Below, in pieces: positions 1 to 14,641 of a stretch of DNA of 64,000 nucleotides. A program made the translations under genes and the position numbers. Source of the stretch: Nonomuraea longispora. GTDB lineage: Bacteria; Actinomycetota; Actinomycetes; Streptosporangiales; Streptosporangiaceae. Location of the stretch: contig NZ_SMJZ01000010.1 in NCBI RefSeq assembly GCF_004348345.1, positions 1 through 64,000 of the forward strand. Reading direction: 5' to 3'. Each line of letters begins with the position of its first letter. Within the stretch, counting starts at the first letter, position 1. The notes beneath the pieces were generated by a model. It was not told the DNA's origin and did no database searches. It was given only the letters and a program-made list of their open reading frames with translations.

Positions 1-77
1 GGGCCTTTCCGCTCGACTTGCATGTGTTAAGCACGCCGCCAGCGTTCGTCCTGAGCCAGGATCAAACTCTCCAAAAA
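1..77 (-). rRNA. rrs: 16S ribosomal RNA gene, 5' end only
   Basis: Read on the minus strand, this is the universally conserved start of bacterial 16S rRNA: AGAGTTTGATCCTGGCTCAG followed by GACGAACGCTGGCGGCGTG and the TTAACACATGCAAGTCGAGCGG segment. The gene runs off the left edge of the window, so only about 77 bases are present. The mature 5' end is placed near 77 by comparison with the E. coli 16S start, eight bases before GAGTTTGATC; it could be off by a few bases. Confidence 0.97.
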
Positions 78-142
78 AGGTCTGAACCCAACCAACAAAA
101 AGGAATCCGTCAACACCAGCCACAAAAGGGCCGATGGACGGG

Positions 143-193
143 GTTGTGCATCATGCACTGGCTTTTAACACACTGTTGAGTTCTCAAGAAACG
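143..193 (-). promoter_or_regulatory. rRNA leader antitermination/processing element
   Basis: On the minus strand this leader stretch contains TTGAGAACTCAACAGTGTG, a block typical of actinobacterial rRNA leaders between promoter and 16S (boxA-like antitermination and processing region). Immediately downstream is a short inverted repeat, GTGCA-N3-TGCAC, at 146-158. The conserved block is seen directly; its antitermination role is family knowledge. Confidence 0.7.
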
Positions 194-257
194 CACGCAT
201 ACATCCCCACCGAGATTCCACTGAACCCAGCTCGGAGGCGTCTTCTTCGCTTACTTT

Positions 258-287
258 ACTTTATCAGCCGACCGATTTCTCCGTCAA
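258..287 (-). promoter_or_regulatory. Probable rRNA promoter
   Basis: On the minus strand there is a TTGACG -35 box (282-287) and a TAAAGT -10 box (258-263) with an 18-nt spacer. It lies about 180 nt upstream of the 16S start, a usual position for the last promoter of an actinobacterial rRNA operon. Confidence 0.65.
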
Positions 288-606
288 ACCCGAGGGCTTG
301 TAAAGAACCGACCAACCTTTTTAGGATGACGCACCCCGCTTCCGGGGCAGCCCCCGTAACGTACCGTGCCATCCGAGGCGTGTCGAAACAACCGATTTTT
401 CGGCGATCATGACGCACCCGCGGACGGCTCAGGCCTGAGCGCGCCGAAACGGCTCGGCCGAGCGACTGGTCCTGTCAAAGGGCTTACCCTGGGGCCCGTC
501 CACCTGATCGGTGTCCGGCTCACACCCGGGGCGAACTGAAAGAGTAGGTCACGACCCGCGACACGTCAAGTCGTCCCGTCCGACCAGCGTGGCGGGCGGT
601 CTCGTA
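288..606. other. Upstream rRNA regulatory region without a gene
   Basis: No convincing protein gene is seen here. On the minus strand a consensus TTGACA (473-478) and a weaker TTCGAC/TACGTT pair (about 356-388) may be -35/-10 remnants of further tandem rRNA promoters, which is normal upstream of rrn operons. None has both boxes well conserved, so no second promoter is called. Confidence 0.4.
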
Positions 607-960
607 TCAGAAGTCGCGCTGGTGACGGCCTCGACCATCGGAACAGCGGCGTGGCGGCTCCTCGGTGCCGCATTCGGCCCTGGTCCTCGTTCGATGAGCA
701 CCCGCCAGACCGTCAACGGCCTCCACCGCCGCGCGGCCGCTTGAGGTGAGCCCGGTCTCCAGGACGTTGCGGCGCCAAGGACGCGGCGCGCGTTCGACCA
801 GGCCGCGTTCCTCCGGGTTCTTGAGCAGCACCGCGGTCATGGGCTGCGCGCGACGACGCGGCGTCCAAAGTGCCGGGGGTGTCGGGCAGCGCGAGGAGCG
901 CCGCGGTCAGCCGGGCCGGCCCAACGAAGCCTTGTTCAGTGCCTGTGCCCGGTGTCCGCC
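607..960 (-). pseudogene. Decayed MarR-type regulator
   Basis: On the minus strand two different reading frames each give part of a MarR-like winged-helix protein. One frame (about 880-950) reads GPARLTAALLALPDTPGT, like the helix before the recognition region. A second frame (840 down to about 650) reads MTAVLLKNPEERGL then a wing-like stretch and TSSGRAAVEAVDG, like the usual LTxxGRxxxEAAD segment. No single frame joins them, and the usual C-terminal helix is lost after about residue 50 of the second frame. This fits a gene broken by at least one frameshift. Extent and number of lesions are uncertain; a short functional fragment is unlikely. Confidence 0.45.
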
Positions 961-1061
961 CGAGCCGTTCGTCGGCAGAAGCTCCCCTGGGCAGGGAGAA
1001 CACGGGTGTTGATCCGTATGGGCGTTACGAAGCCGACACCCGCCATCCGGGAGCAGGGCGC

Positions 1062-1667
1062 TCAACGGTGGATCGTGACCTTCTCGGCGAGGGCCCGCAC
1101 CTGCTCTGGCGACTCGAACAGCTCCGCCGACATCCCCGCCTCTCGCGCGCCGACGACGTTCGCCAGGTTGTCGTCGAGGAAGAGGATGTTTTGCGGGGTC
1201 GTGCCGATCCGCTCCGCACACAGTTCGTACGCCCGCCGCCCCGGCTTGGCCGCCCCGATCCGGCACGAGAACGTCACCGAGGCGAACCGCCCCAGCAAGT
1301 CACCGTGACGCGATTCCCAGTAGGGCACCAGTTCCCCGATGATGTTGGACAGCAGGCCCAGCCGGTGTCCCTGATCCGCCAGTTCGTGCACGACCTGGAC
1401 CATCGACTCGTCCACGTCGGACCAGCTGTCGAGGTCGGCGTCGATGAGCGCGGGCACGTCGGCGAAGCGGGTGCCCAGCCGGCCGGCCACCGCGCCCCAG
1501 TACGCGGCGCCGTCCTGGCCTTCGTCGTAGGGCGGCCGGCAGGCCCAGTACGCCTCCCAGAAGGATTCCTCAGGTACGCCCGCCAGTTCGACGAGCCGCC
1601 GCCGCTTCTCCGGGGCCTGGGTGCGAGCGATTACGCCATAAAGGTCGAACACCATCACATTGGCCAT
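1062..1667 (-). CDS. HAD-superfamily hydrolase (haloacid dehalogenase-like)
   Basis: The 201-residue protein has the four HAD motifs in order: VFDLYGV near residue 6 (motif I, nucleophile Asp), LLSNI (motif II), a Lys in AAKPGRRAYE (motif III) and LFLDDNLANV (motif IV, Mg2+-binding acids). The cap is the helical subclass I type between motifs I and II. This matches small cytosolic phosphatases or dehalogenases of subfamily IA; the substrate cannot be told. The ATG at 1667 is chosen because motif I then lies at the N-terminus as usual; a longer in-frame start at 1778 would add an Arg-rich segment antisense to the next gene. A TAGGGT -10-like box ends about 8 nt before the ATG, so the mRNA may be nearly leaderless. 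Divergent from the GT39 gene with only 32 bp between starts. Confidence 0.85.
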   Translation of the reverse strand: MANVMVFDLYGVIARTQAPEKRRRLVELAGVPEESFWEAYWACRPPYDEGQDGAAYWGAVAGRLGTRFADVPALIDADLDSWSDVDESMVQVVHELADQGHRLGLLSNIIGELVPYWESRHGDLLGRFASVTFSCRIGAAKPGRRAYELCAERIGTTPQNILFLDDNLANVVGAREAGMSAELFESPEQVRALAEKVTIHR

Positions 1668-1699
1668 GCGTCTGACCCTACGACGCGTATCCTGCCCCG

Positions 1700-3163
1700 G
1701 TGACCACTGCTGCCACGCTCGCTCCCCCTGCGCGTCCCGCCGCGCGTGTCCGCACGTCAGCGCCCTGGTGGATGGCATCCCTCGCCGGGATCACGGCATT
1801 CTCCGGCACCGGCTCGGCCACTCTCAACGGCGATGAGCTCGCCACCGTCAGCGCCGCCTCCCGGTCGCTGGCCGGGATGTGGCAGCTGGCTCAGCACATC
1901 GACGGCCATTTTCTGCCGTACTACCTGTTCATGCACTTCTGGGTGAAGGCGGGCACGGCGGAGGTGTGGTTGCGGTTCCCGTCGGCGGTGGCGATCGCCG
2001 TGGCGGCCTGGTTCCTGGCCGATCTGGGCCGGCGGCTGCACAGCGTCCGGGCCGGCGTCATCGGTGCGGCCGTCTTCGCGATCCTGCCCACGGTGTCCTA
2101 CTACGGAGCCTTCGCCAGGTCTTATGCCTTCGCCGCGGCGGCGGTCGTCCTGTCATTCTGGGCGTTGCACCGGGCGCTCGAACGGCCGGCCGGCCGGCGG
2201 TGGGTGCTTTACGGGGTGGCGGTCGCGCTGGTGTGCTCGACGCACCTGTTCGCGGTGCTGGTGCTGCCCGCTCAGCTGTTCCTGGCCCGGCGCGGTGTGC
2301 TGACGCGCATGGCCGCGGCGCTGGCCGCAGGGTGTGTTCCCGCCGTGGTGCTGGGGCTCATCGGGTACGGCGAGCGCCACGCCATCAGCTGGATCCCGCA
2401 GCGGGGACCGGAGGTGTGGCTGAAGTTCCCGAAGATGGCGGCGGGGACGACCGGGCTCGGCGTGCTGCTGTTCGCGCTGGCCGTGGCAGGGGCGGCGCTG
2501 CTGTGGGCGGCGGCGCGCGGGCGCGACCCGGGCGCGGCCGGCGGTCCGTGGCCGTTCGCGCTGGCCGGGTGGCTGCTGCTGCCGCCGGTGCTGCTGCTCG
2601 CGGTGTCCCACCTGGTGACGCCGGTCTACGTCGACCGCTACCTGTTCGTCACCGCTCCCGCGCTGGCGCTGCTGGCCGGGATGGCCGTGGCCGCTCTCCC
2701 CCGGTTCCACGTGGTGGCCGCCGCGGTGGTCGTGCTGCTGGGGTGCGGGTTGTCGATCCAGGAGCATGCGGACGTACGCGAAGAGAACGGGCGTTTCGAG
2801 AACATCCCGTGGGCGCTGCGCGTGATCAAGGCCGAGCCCGACGATGCCATCGTGTACGGGCAGAGCCAGCTGCGCTCGGGCTTCGACTACTATGCCGACT
2901 CCCTGATGCCGGTCGACGTGCTCAGGACGGGTGACGCCCCCGATCCCGGAGGGTTCGGCTATCCGGAGCGCTCCGATGTCTCGGCGGCGCTGCGACAGCA
3001 CGATCGGGTGTGGGTCGTCTGGCGCGGGACCAAGAAGTCGGGGCTGGAGGGCGACGGCATCGACCGGGTCGAAGAGGTGCGTCAGGCGGGCTTCGAGCTC
3101 GACCTCGCCAAGCACTCGGGCGACCTGCCAGGGCTGACGGTGACATTGTTCGCCCGCCAGTGA
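1700..3163 (+). CDS. GT39-type membrane glycosyltransferase
   Basis: The 487-residue integral membrane protein has about eight to ten hydrophobic segments and, after the first, a periplasmic-side NGDELAT motif (Asp45-Glu46). That position matches the acidic catalytic motif of GT39/ArnT-like polyprenyl-phosphate sugar transferases. A second loop reads FARSYAF, and the C-terminus is a soluble extracytoplasmic tail. Such enzymes move mannose or another sugar from a lipid carrier to proteins or glycolipids on the outer face of the membrane; donor and acceptor are unknown here. The GTG start is preceded by TATCCT six bases upstream and no Shine-Dalgarno sequence, which suits leaderless transcription. 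A strong terminator follows. Confidence 0.75.
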   Translation: MTTAATLAPPARPAARVRTSAPWWMASLAGITAFSGTGSATLNGDELATVSAASRSLAGMWQLAQHIDGHFLPYYLFMHFWVKAGTAEVWLRFPSAVAIAVAAWFLADLGRRLHSVRAGVIGAAVFAILPTVSYYGAFARSYAFAAAAVVLSFWALHRALERPAGRRWVLYGVAVALVCSTHLFAVLVLPAQLFLARRGVLTRMAAALAAGCVPAVVLGLIGYGERHAISWIPQRGPEVWLKFPKMAAGTTGLGVLLFALAVAGAALLWAAARGRDPGAAGGPWPFALAGWLLLPPVLLLAVSHLVTPVYVDRYLFVTAPALALLAGMAVAALPRFHVVAAAVVVLLGCGLSIQEHADVREENGRFENIPWALRVIKAEPDDAIVYGQSQLRSGFDYYADSLMPVDVLRTGDAPDPGGFGYPERSDVSAALRQHDRVWVVWRGTKKSGLEGDGIDRVEEVRQAGFELDLAKHSGDLPGLTVTLFARQ

Positions 3164-3178
3164 ACGCCGCGGCAGGAC

Positions 3179-3211
3179 AGGCGGGCCCTGCGTGACGCGG
3201 AGGGCCCGCCT
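3179..3211. terminator. Bidirectional intrinsic terminator
   Basis: A perfect 11-bp stem (AGGCGGGCCCT pairing with AGGGCCCGCCT) with an 11-nt loop lies between the convergent ends of the GT39 gene and tyrS. It has no U-tract, as is common in high-GC actinobacteria, and can serve both strands. Confidence 0.8.
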
Positions 3212-3222
3212 CCCGCGGCCGT

Positions 3223-4488
3223 TCAGCCGACCTCGACGCCGCCGATCGACTTCTTGCCGCGGCGCAGGACCATGTAGCGCCCCGCCAGCAGGTCATCGGA
3301 GGTCGGCACGTAGGACTCGTCGGTGATCTTCAGGTTGTTGAGGTAGGCCCCGCCCTCCTTGACCGCCCGCCTGGCGGCCGACTTCGACTCCACGAGACCG
3401 CTGTCGGACAGCAGGTCGACGAACGACGCTCCGAGCGAGTCGACCTTGGCCTTCGGGACCTCGGCGAGCGCGGCGCCGAGCGTGGTGGCGGGAAGCTCCT
3501 CCAGCGCGCCCTGCCCGAAAAGCGCCTTCGAGGCGGCCACGACCGCGTCGAGCTCGCGCCTGCCGTGAAGGAGCTCGGTGAGATCCTCGGCCAGCGCGCG
3601 CTGGGCCTCGCGGGCGAACGGGCGTTCGGCGACGGCCTTCTCCAGCTCCTCGATCTCCTCGCGGCTCTTGAACGTGAACACCTTGAGGTAGTGGATCACG
3701 TCGCGGTCGTCGGAGTTGAGGAAGTACTGGTAGAAGGCGTAGGGCGAGGTCATCTCGGGGTCGAGCCACAGGGCGCCGCCCGCCGTCTTGCCGAACTTCG
3801 TACCGTCGGCCTTCGTGATCAGCGGCAGGGTGAGCGCGTGGACGTGCGCGCCCTCGATGCGGCGGACCAGGTCGGCGCCCGCCGTGATGTTGCCCCACTG
3901 GTCGCTGCCGCCGATCTGCAGCGTGCAGCCGTAGCGGCGGTAGAGCTCCAGGTAGTCGTAGGACTGCAGGATCTGGTAGCTGAACTCGGTGTAGCTCAGG
4001 CCCTCACCCGACAGGCGCGCGGACACGGCCTCCCTGGCCAGCATGCGGTTGACCGGGAAGTGTTTGCCGATGTCGCGCAGAAAGTCGATCGCGGTCAGCT
4101 CGCCGGTCCAGTCGAGGTTGCTCACCATGAGCGCGGCGTTCTGCTGCGCGTCGAAGTCGAGGAAACGGCCGACCTGACCGCGCAGGCGGTCCACCCACTC
4201 CGCGACGACGTCGCTGGAGTTGAGCGCACGCTCGGTGTTGCGCCCGCTGGGGTCGCCGATCAGGCCGGTCGCGCCGCCGACGAGGCCGATCGGGCGGTGC
4301 CCGGCGAGCTGGAAGCGGCGCAGCGTCAGCAGCGGCACGAAGTGGCCGACGTGCAGCGAAGGAGCGGTGGGGTCAAAACCGGAATAGACCGTGATCGGTC
4401 CCTTGGCCATGGACGCGCGCAGGGCGTCGAGGTCGGTGGACTGCGCGATCAGGCCTCGCCACGCGAGGTCATCGAGAATGTCGGTCAC
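3223..4488 (-). CDS. tyrS: Tyrosyl-tRNA synthetase
   Basis: The 421-residue cytosolic enzyme charges tRNA-Tyr with tyrosine. Class I signatures are clear: the HIGH motif as HVGH (46-49), the tyrosine-pocket stretch [24 protein letters not shown] (about 177-200), and the KMSKS loop as KFGKT (231-235), the form used by many bacterial TyrRS. The C-terminal 60-70 residues form the S4-like RNA-binding domain ([18 protein letters not shown]). Length is normal. The GTG at 4488 is the natural start for [13 protein letters not shown]. It follows the arginine operon and DNA glycosylase on the same strand and precedes the rRNA operon, an order also found around rrnB of fast-growing mycobacteria. Confidence 0.97.
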   Translation of the reverse strand: MTDILDDLAWRGLIAQSTDLDALRASMAKGPITVYSGFDPTAPSLHVGHFVPLLTLRRFQLAGHRPIGLVGGATGLIGDPSGRNTERALNSSDVVAEWVDRLRGQVGRFLDFDAQQNAALMVSNLDWTGELTAIDFLRDIGKHFPVNRMLAREAVSARLSGEGLSYTEFSYQILQSYDYLELYRRYGCTLQIGGSDQWGNITAGADLVRRIEGAHVHALTLPLITKADGTKFGKTAGGALWLDPEMTSPYAFYQYFLNSDDRDVIHYLKVFTFKSREEIEELEKAVAERPFAREAQRALAEDLTELLHGRRELDAVVAASKALFGQGALEELPATTLGAALAEVPKAKVDSLGASFVDLLSDSGLVESKSAARRAVKEGGAYLNNLKITDESYVPTSDDLLAGRYMVLRRGKKSIGGVEVG

Positions 4489-4502
4489 GGTGCCGGCTTT
4501 CC

Positions 4503-4532
4503 AGTAGACGGGTTGACATCGATTCGGTACAA
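4503..4532 (-). promoter_or_regulatory. Candidate tyrS promoter
   Basis: On the minus strand a TTGTAC -35 (4527-4532), an 18-nt spacer and a TCTACT -10 (4503-4508) lie directly before the tyrS GTG start, predicting a leader of only about 8 nt. The boxes match the consensus only partly, so this is tentative. Confidence 0.35.
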
Positions 4533-4922
4533 GCGTGCCTGATCGCTCGGGCAGGCCGCCACTTGGATACGCTTCGTGTCCATGTGGAGGGTCCGTCGCG
4601 AGCTGGCTGTTTTGAAGATCTTAGGGGCTCTGGCATGCGCCGGGCTCGGCCTTTACTGGTGGGCGGGGGCCGACGTTGGCGGCATGATCCTGGCCGTTCC
4701 CGCCACCGTGCTGATCGGCGCGATGGGCCTGCGCGACCTGCTCGTTCCCGTACGGCTGGCGGCCGACGACAGCGGGATCACCGTGGTGCACGGATTCGCG
4801 GGCAGGCGGCACGTGCCGTGGGAGGCGATCTGGGACATCAAGGTCGACGTACGCCGGCGGTGGGGCCTGCGCAGCGAGATGCTGGAGATCGACACCGGCG
4901 ATTTCCTGCACATCTTCAGCTC

Positions 4923-7177
<2,255 letters not shown>

Positions 7178-8377
7178 TCAGCGCCTTCTCGCGTCGCGCG
7201 CGGCCGCGATCTTGGCCGGGAGGGAGAAGAGCTGGACGAAGCCCTTGGCCAGCGACTGGTCGAACGTGTCGCCTGTGTCGTAGGTGGCGAGCGAGAAATC
7301 GTACAGGGAGTCGTCGGAGCGGCGGCCGGTCACGGTGGCGTTGCCGCCGTGCAGGATCATCCTGATCTCGCCGTTGACGTGCTTCTGGACGTCGGCGATG
7401 AGGGCGTCGAGTGCGCTCTTCAGCGGCGAGAACCACAGGCCGTCGTAGACGAGCTCGCTCCAGCGCTGGTCGACCCCCCGCTTGAAGCGGGCCAGGTCGC
7501 GCTCGACCGTGACGCTCTCCAGCTCCTTGTGGGCGGCGATGAGCGCGATCGCGCCCGGCGCTTCGTACACCTCGCGCGACTTGATGCCGACCAGGCGGTC
7601 CTCGACCATGTCGATCCGGCCGACGCCCTGCGCGCCCGCGCGCCGGTTCAGCTCGTCGACCACCTGGAAGGGGGTGAGGTCCCGGCCGTCGACCTTGACC
7701 GGGACACCCTGCTCGAACGTGATCACGACCTCGTCGGCCGGGCGCGGCTGCCGGGGGTCGGCGGTGTAGGAGTAGACCTCCTCGGTAGGGCCGTTCCAGA
7801 TGTCCTCGAGGAATCCGGTCTCGACGGCGCGGCCCCAGAGGTTCTGGTCGATGGAGAACGGGTTCTTCTTCGACGTCTCGATGGGCAGGCCCTTGGCCTC
7901 GGCGTACTCAATGGCCTTGTCGCGGGTCCAGGCGAAGTCCCTGGCGGGGGCGATGATCTCGAGGTCGGGGGCCAGCGCGGCCAGGCCGGCCTCGAAGCGG
8001 ACCTGGTCGTTGCCCTTGCCGGTGCAGCCGTGGGAGACGATGGTGCCGCGGAAGCGTTTGGCCGCCGACACCAGGTGCTTGACGATGAGCGGGCGCGACA
8101 GCGACGACACCAGCGGATAGCGGTCCATGTAGAGGGCGTTGGCCTGCAGGGCGGGGACGCAGAAGTCGGCGGCGAACTCCTCCCTCGCGTCCACGACGAC
8201 CGACTCGGCCGCACCGCAGTCCATGGCCCGCTTCTGGATGAGCTCCATGTCCTCGCCGCCCTGGCCGAGGTCCACGGCGACGCAGACGACCTCGGCGTTC
8301 ATCTTCTCGGCGAGGTAGGGGATGGCGACCGAGGTGTCGAGACCGCCGGAATATGCGAGAACCACTCTGTCGGGCAT
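7178..8377 (-). CDS. argG: Argininosuccinate synthase
   Basis: The 399-residue enzyme joins citrulline and aspartate with ATP to give argininosuccinate. The N-terminal PP-loop ATP site [10 protein letters not shown] (8-17), the ATP/citrulline block [15 protein letters not shown] (about 115-129), and [15 protein letters not shown] are diagnostic. Length is as usual. It lies 52 nt downstream of argR in the arg operon. Confidence 0.97.
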   Translation of the reverse strand: MPDRVVLAYSGGLDTSVAIPYLAEKMNAEVVCVAVDLGQGGEDMELIQKRAMDCGAAESVVVDAREEFAADFCVPALQANALYMDRYPLVSSLSRPLIVKHLVSAAKRFRGTIVSHGCTGKGNDQVRFEAGLAALAPDLEIIAPARDFAWTRDKAIEYAEAKGLPIETSKKNPFSIDQNLWGRAVETGFLEDIWNGPTEEVYSYTADPRQPRPADEVVITFEQGVPVKVDGRDLTPFQVVDELNRRAGAQGVGRIDMVEDRLVGIKSREVYEAPGAIALIAAHKELESVTVERDLARFKRGVDQRWSELVYDGLWFSPLKSALDALIADVQKHVNGEIRMILHGGNATVTGRRSDDSLYDFSLATYDTGDTFDQSLAKGFVQLFSLPAKIAAARDARRR

Positions 8378-8429
8378 TGTGCTTCGTCTCCAGTGCTGAT
8401 GTTCGGGAAGTCCGTACGGCGCGGCCCAC

Positions 8430-11929
<3,500 letters not shown>

Positions 11930-11933
<4 letters not shown>

Positions 11934-13096
11934 GAGGAGTACGCCGAGTTCTCGTGGACGTAGGCGGCCGTCAGGTCGGTGGTGTGCACGGTCGCGGTGT
12001 GCGGCCCCGCCGACAGGTCGATGGTGATCGTCACGTCCCTGGGGCTCATGTCCACCTTGTCGCGGTCGTCGCCCACCGCGCCGCCCCGGCAGATCCAGAT
12101 GCCGTTGATGGCGACGTTGAGGCGGTCGGGCTCGAACTCCGCGTCGGTGGTGCCGACGGCGGCCAGGACGCGGCCCCAGTTGGGGTCCTCGCCGTGGATG
12201 GCGCACTTGAGCAGGGTGGACCGGGCGACCGCGCGGCCGACTTTCACCGCGTCGTCCTCGCCGGCCGCGCCGACCACCTCGATGGCGATGGCCTTGGAGG
12301 CGCCCTCGGCGTCGACGAGCAGTTGCCTGGCGAGGTCGGCGCAGACCTCGGTGACCTTCTGCTCGAACTCGTCGAGGTCGGGCCTCACTCCGGAGGCGCC
12401 GCTGGACATCAGGAGCACGGTGTCGTTGGTCGACATGCAGCCGTCTGTGTCGAGCCTGTCGAACGTGACGGCCGTGGCACTGCGCAGCACGACGTCGAGC
12501 TCGTCGCCGGTCAGCTCGGCGTCGGTGGTGATCACGCAGAGCATCGTGGCCAGGGCGGGGGCGAGCATGCCGGCGCCCTTGGCCATCCCGCCGACCATGT
12601 AGGCGCCGTCCTCGTCGGCGCCGCCGCGTTTGAACGAGATCTTGGAGACCGTGTCGGTCGTGCGGATGGCGTCGGCCGCGGCCAGGCCGCCGTCGCGGGC
12701 GAGCTGGGCGGCGGCGGTCTCGACGCCCGCCAGCAACTCGTCCATCGGCAGCCGCTCGCCGATGAGGCCGGTCGAGCAGACCGCGACCTCGCCCGCGGAG
12801 TCCTCCAGGAGCGCGGCCACCTTCTCGGCGGTGGCGTGCGTGTCCTGGAAACCCTCGGGGCCGGTGCAGGCGTTGGCGCCGCCGGAGTTGAGCACGACGG
12901 CGCGCAGCCGCCCGCCCGCCAGGACCTGCTGCGACCAGAGCACGGGTGCCGCCTTGACGCGGTTGGCGGTGAAGACGCCCGCGGCGGCACGGTTGGGCCC
13001 GTCGTTGACGACGAGAGCGAGATCGCGGGCGCGGCCGGGCTTGATCCCTGCGGAGACTCCCGCGGCCCTGAAACCTAGGGGTGCCGTGACGCTCAT
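11930..13096 (-). CDS. argJ: Bifunctional ornithine acetyltransferase / N-acetylglutamate synthase
   Basis: The 388-residue protein recycles the acetyl group from acetylornithine to glutamate. The self-cleavage site is visible in [20 protein letters not shown]: the Thr of ATML would become the N-terminal nucleophile of the beta chain after cleavage at Ala-Thr. The C-terminus ([18 protein letters not shown]) is also typical. With argJ the pathway is cyclic, so a separate acetylornithine deacetylase is not needed. It follows argC by 67 nt. Confidence 0.96.
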
Positions 13097-13163
13097 GCCA
13101 CCGCCCCTTGCGGGGAAGGGAGCGGAGAGCTCCCGCGTTCGTCGGTCGGTTCGCTGCGCTTGC

Positions 13164-14219
<1,056 letters not shown>

Positions 14220-14255
14220 TCATGACCTTGCTTGTGAAAATGATGCACCGGCGAG

Positions 14256-14269
14256 GATGAATATGCAAG
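14256..14269 (-). promoter_or_regulatory. ARG box, distal
   Basis: The minus strand at 14267-14257 repeats exactly the 11 bases TGCATATTCAT seen on the plus strand at 14199-14209. The two boxes form a long inverted pair about 57 bp apart. Paired boxes suit one ArgR hexamer. A TTGCAT -35-like element overlaps this site, with a weak ATCATT -10 18 nt downstream. Confidence 0.6.
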
Positions 14270-14604
14270 CCGCTGTGAGCCCCGCGACCGCGTCGTGAGG
14301 CCCGGCGGGCCTCCGGTGACGCGTGCAGCGCTACCGCCCCGCGATGGCGGTGACGTGGCCGGGTGAGGGCGCGCGGAAGCCGGGCCCGCGCAGGCGGACC
14401 CGGTGGGTGATCAGGGCGGGAGCGCGCCGTCCTGCCATCTCGAGGGCCGGCCTGGCGGCGACGGCACGGGCCTGTCCGGGCAGGGCTGACCCGGCACGCG
14501 GCTGCCGGCATGAGGGATGCCGGGCGGCTCCTTGCATGCCTTCACCTATGACCCGGCGGCCGCGATGTTAATCCTGGGTATCCCAGAATCTCAGGAGGGG
14601 ACGT
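14270..14604. other. Intergenic region, no gene seen
   Basis: About 335 bp upstream of the arg operon and downstream of rhaD. Open frames here have atypical Arg-rich composition, no ribosome site and no family resemblance. One small palindrome, CTGGG-TAT-CCCAG (14574-14586), precedes the rhaD terminator; its role is unknown. Confidence 0.4.
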
Positions 14605-14636
14605 ACCGGGCGGGCCGGCGCGAGAGCCCGCCCGGT
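14605..14636 (-). terminator. Terminator of the rhaMID operon
   Basis: A perfect 11-bp stem, ACCGGGCGGGC with GCCCGCCCGGT, and a 10-nt loop begin six bases past the rhaD stop codon. Confidence 0.8.
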
Positions 14637-14641
14637 CCGCG

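Noticed and set aside
511-1012. Several short overlapping open frames between rRNA and HAD genes
   Set aside because: No ribosome sites, mutually overlapping, and better explained as a decayed MarR gene.
1668-1778. N-terminal extension of the HAD protein
   Set aside because: It would overlap the divergent GT39 gene, is Arg-rich, and pushes HAD motif I away from the N-terminus.
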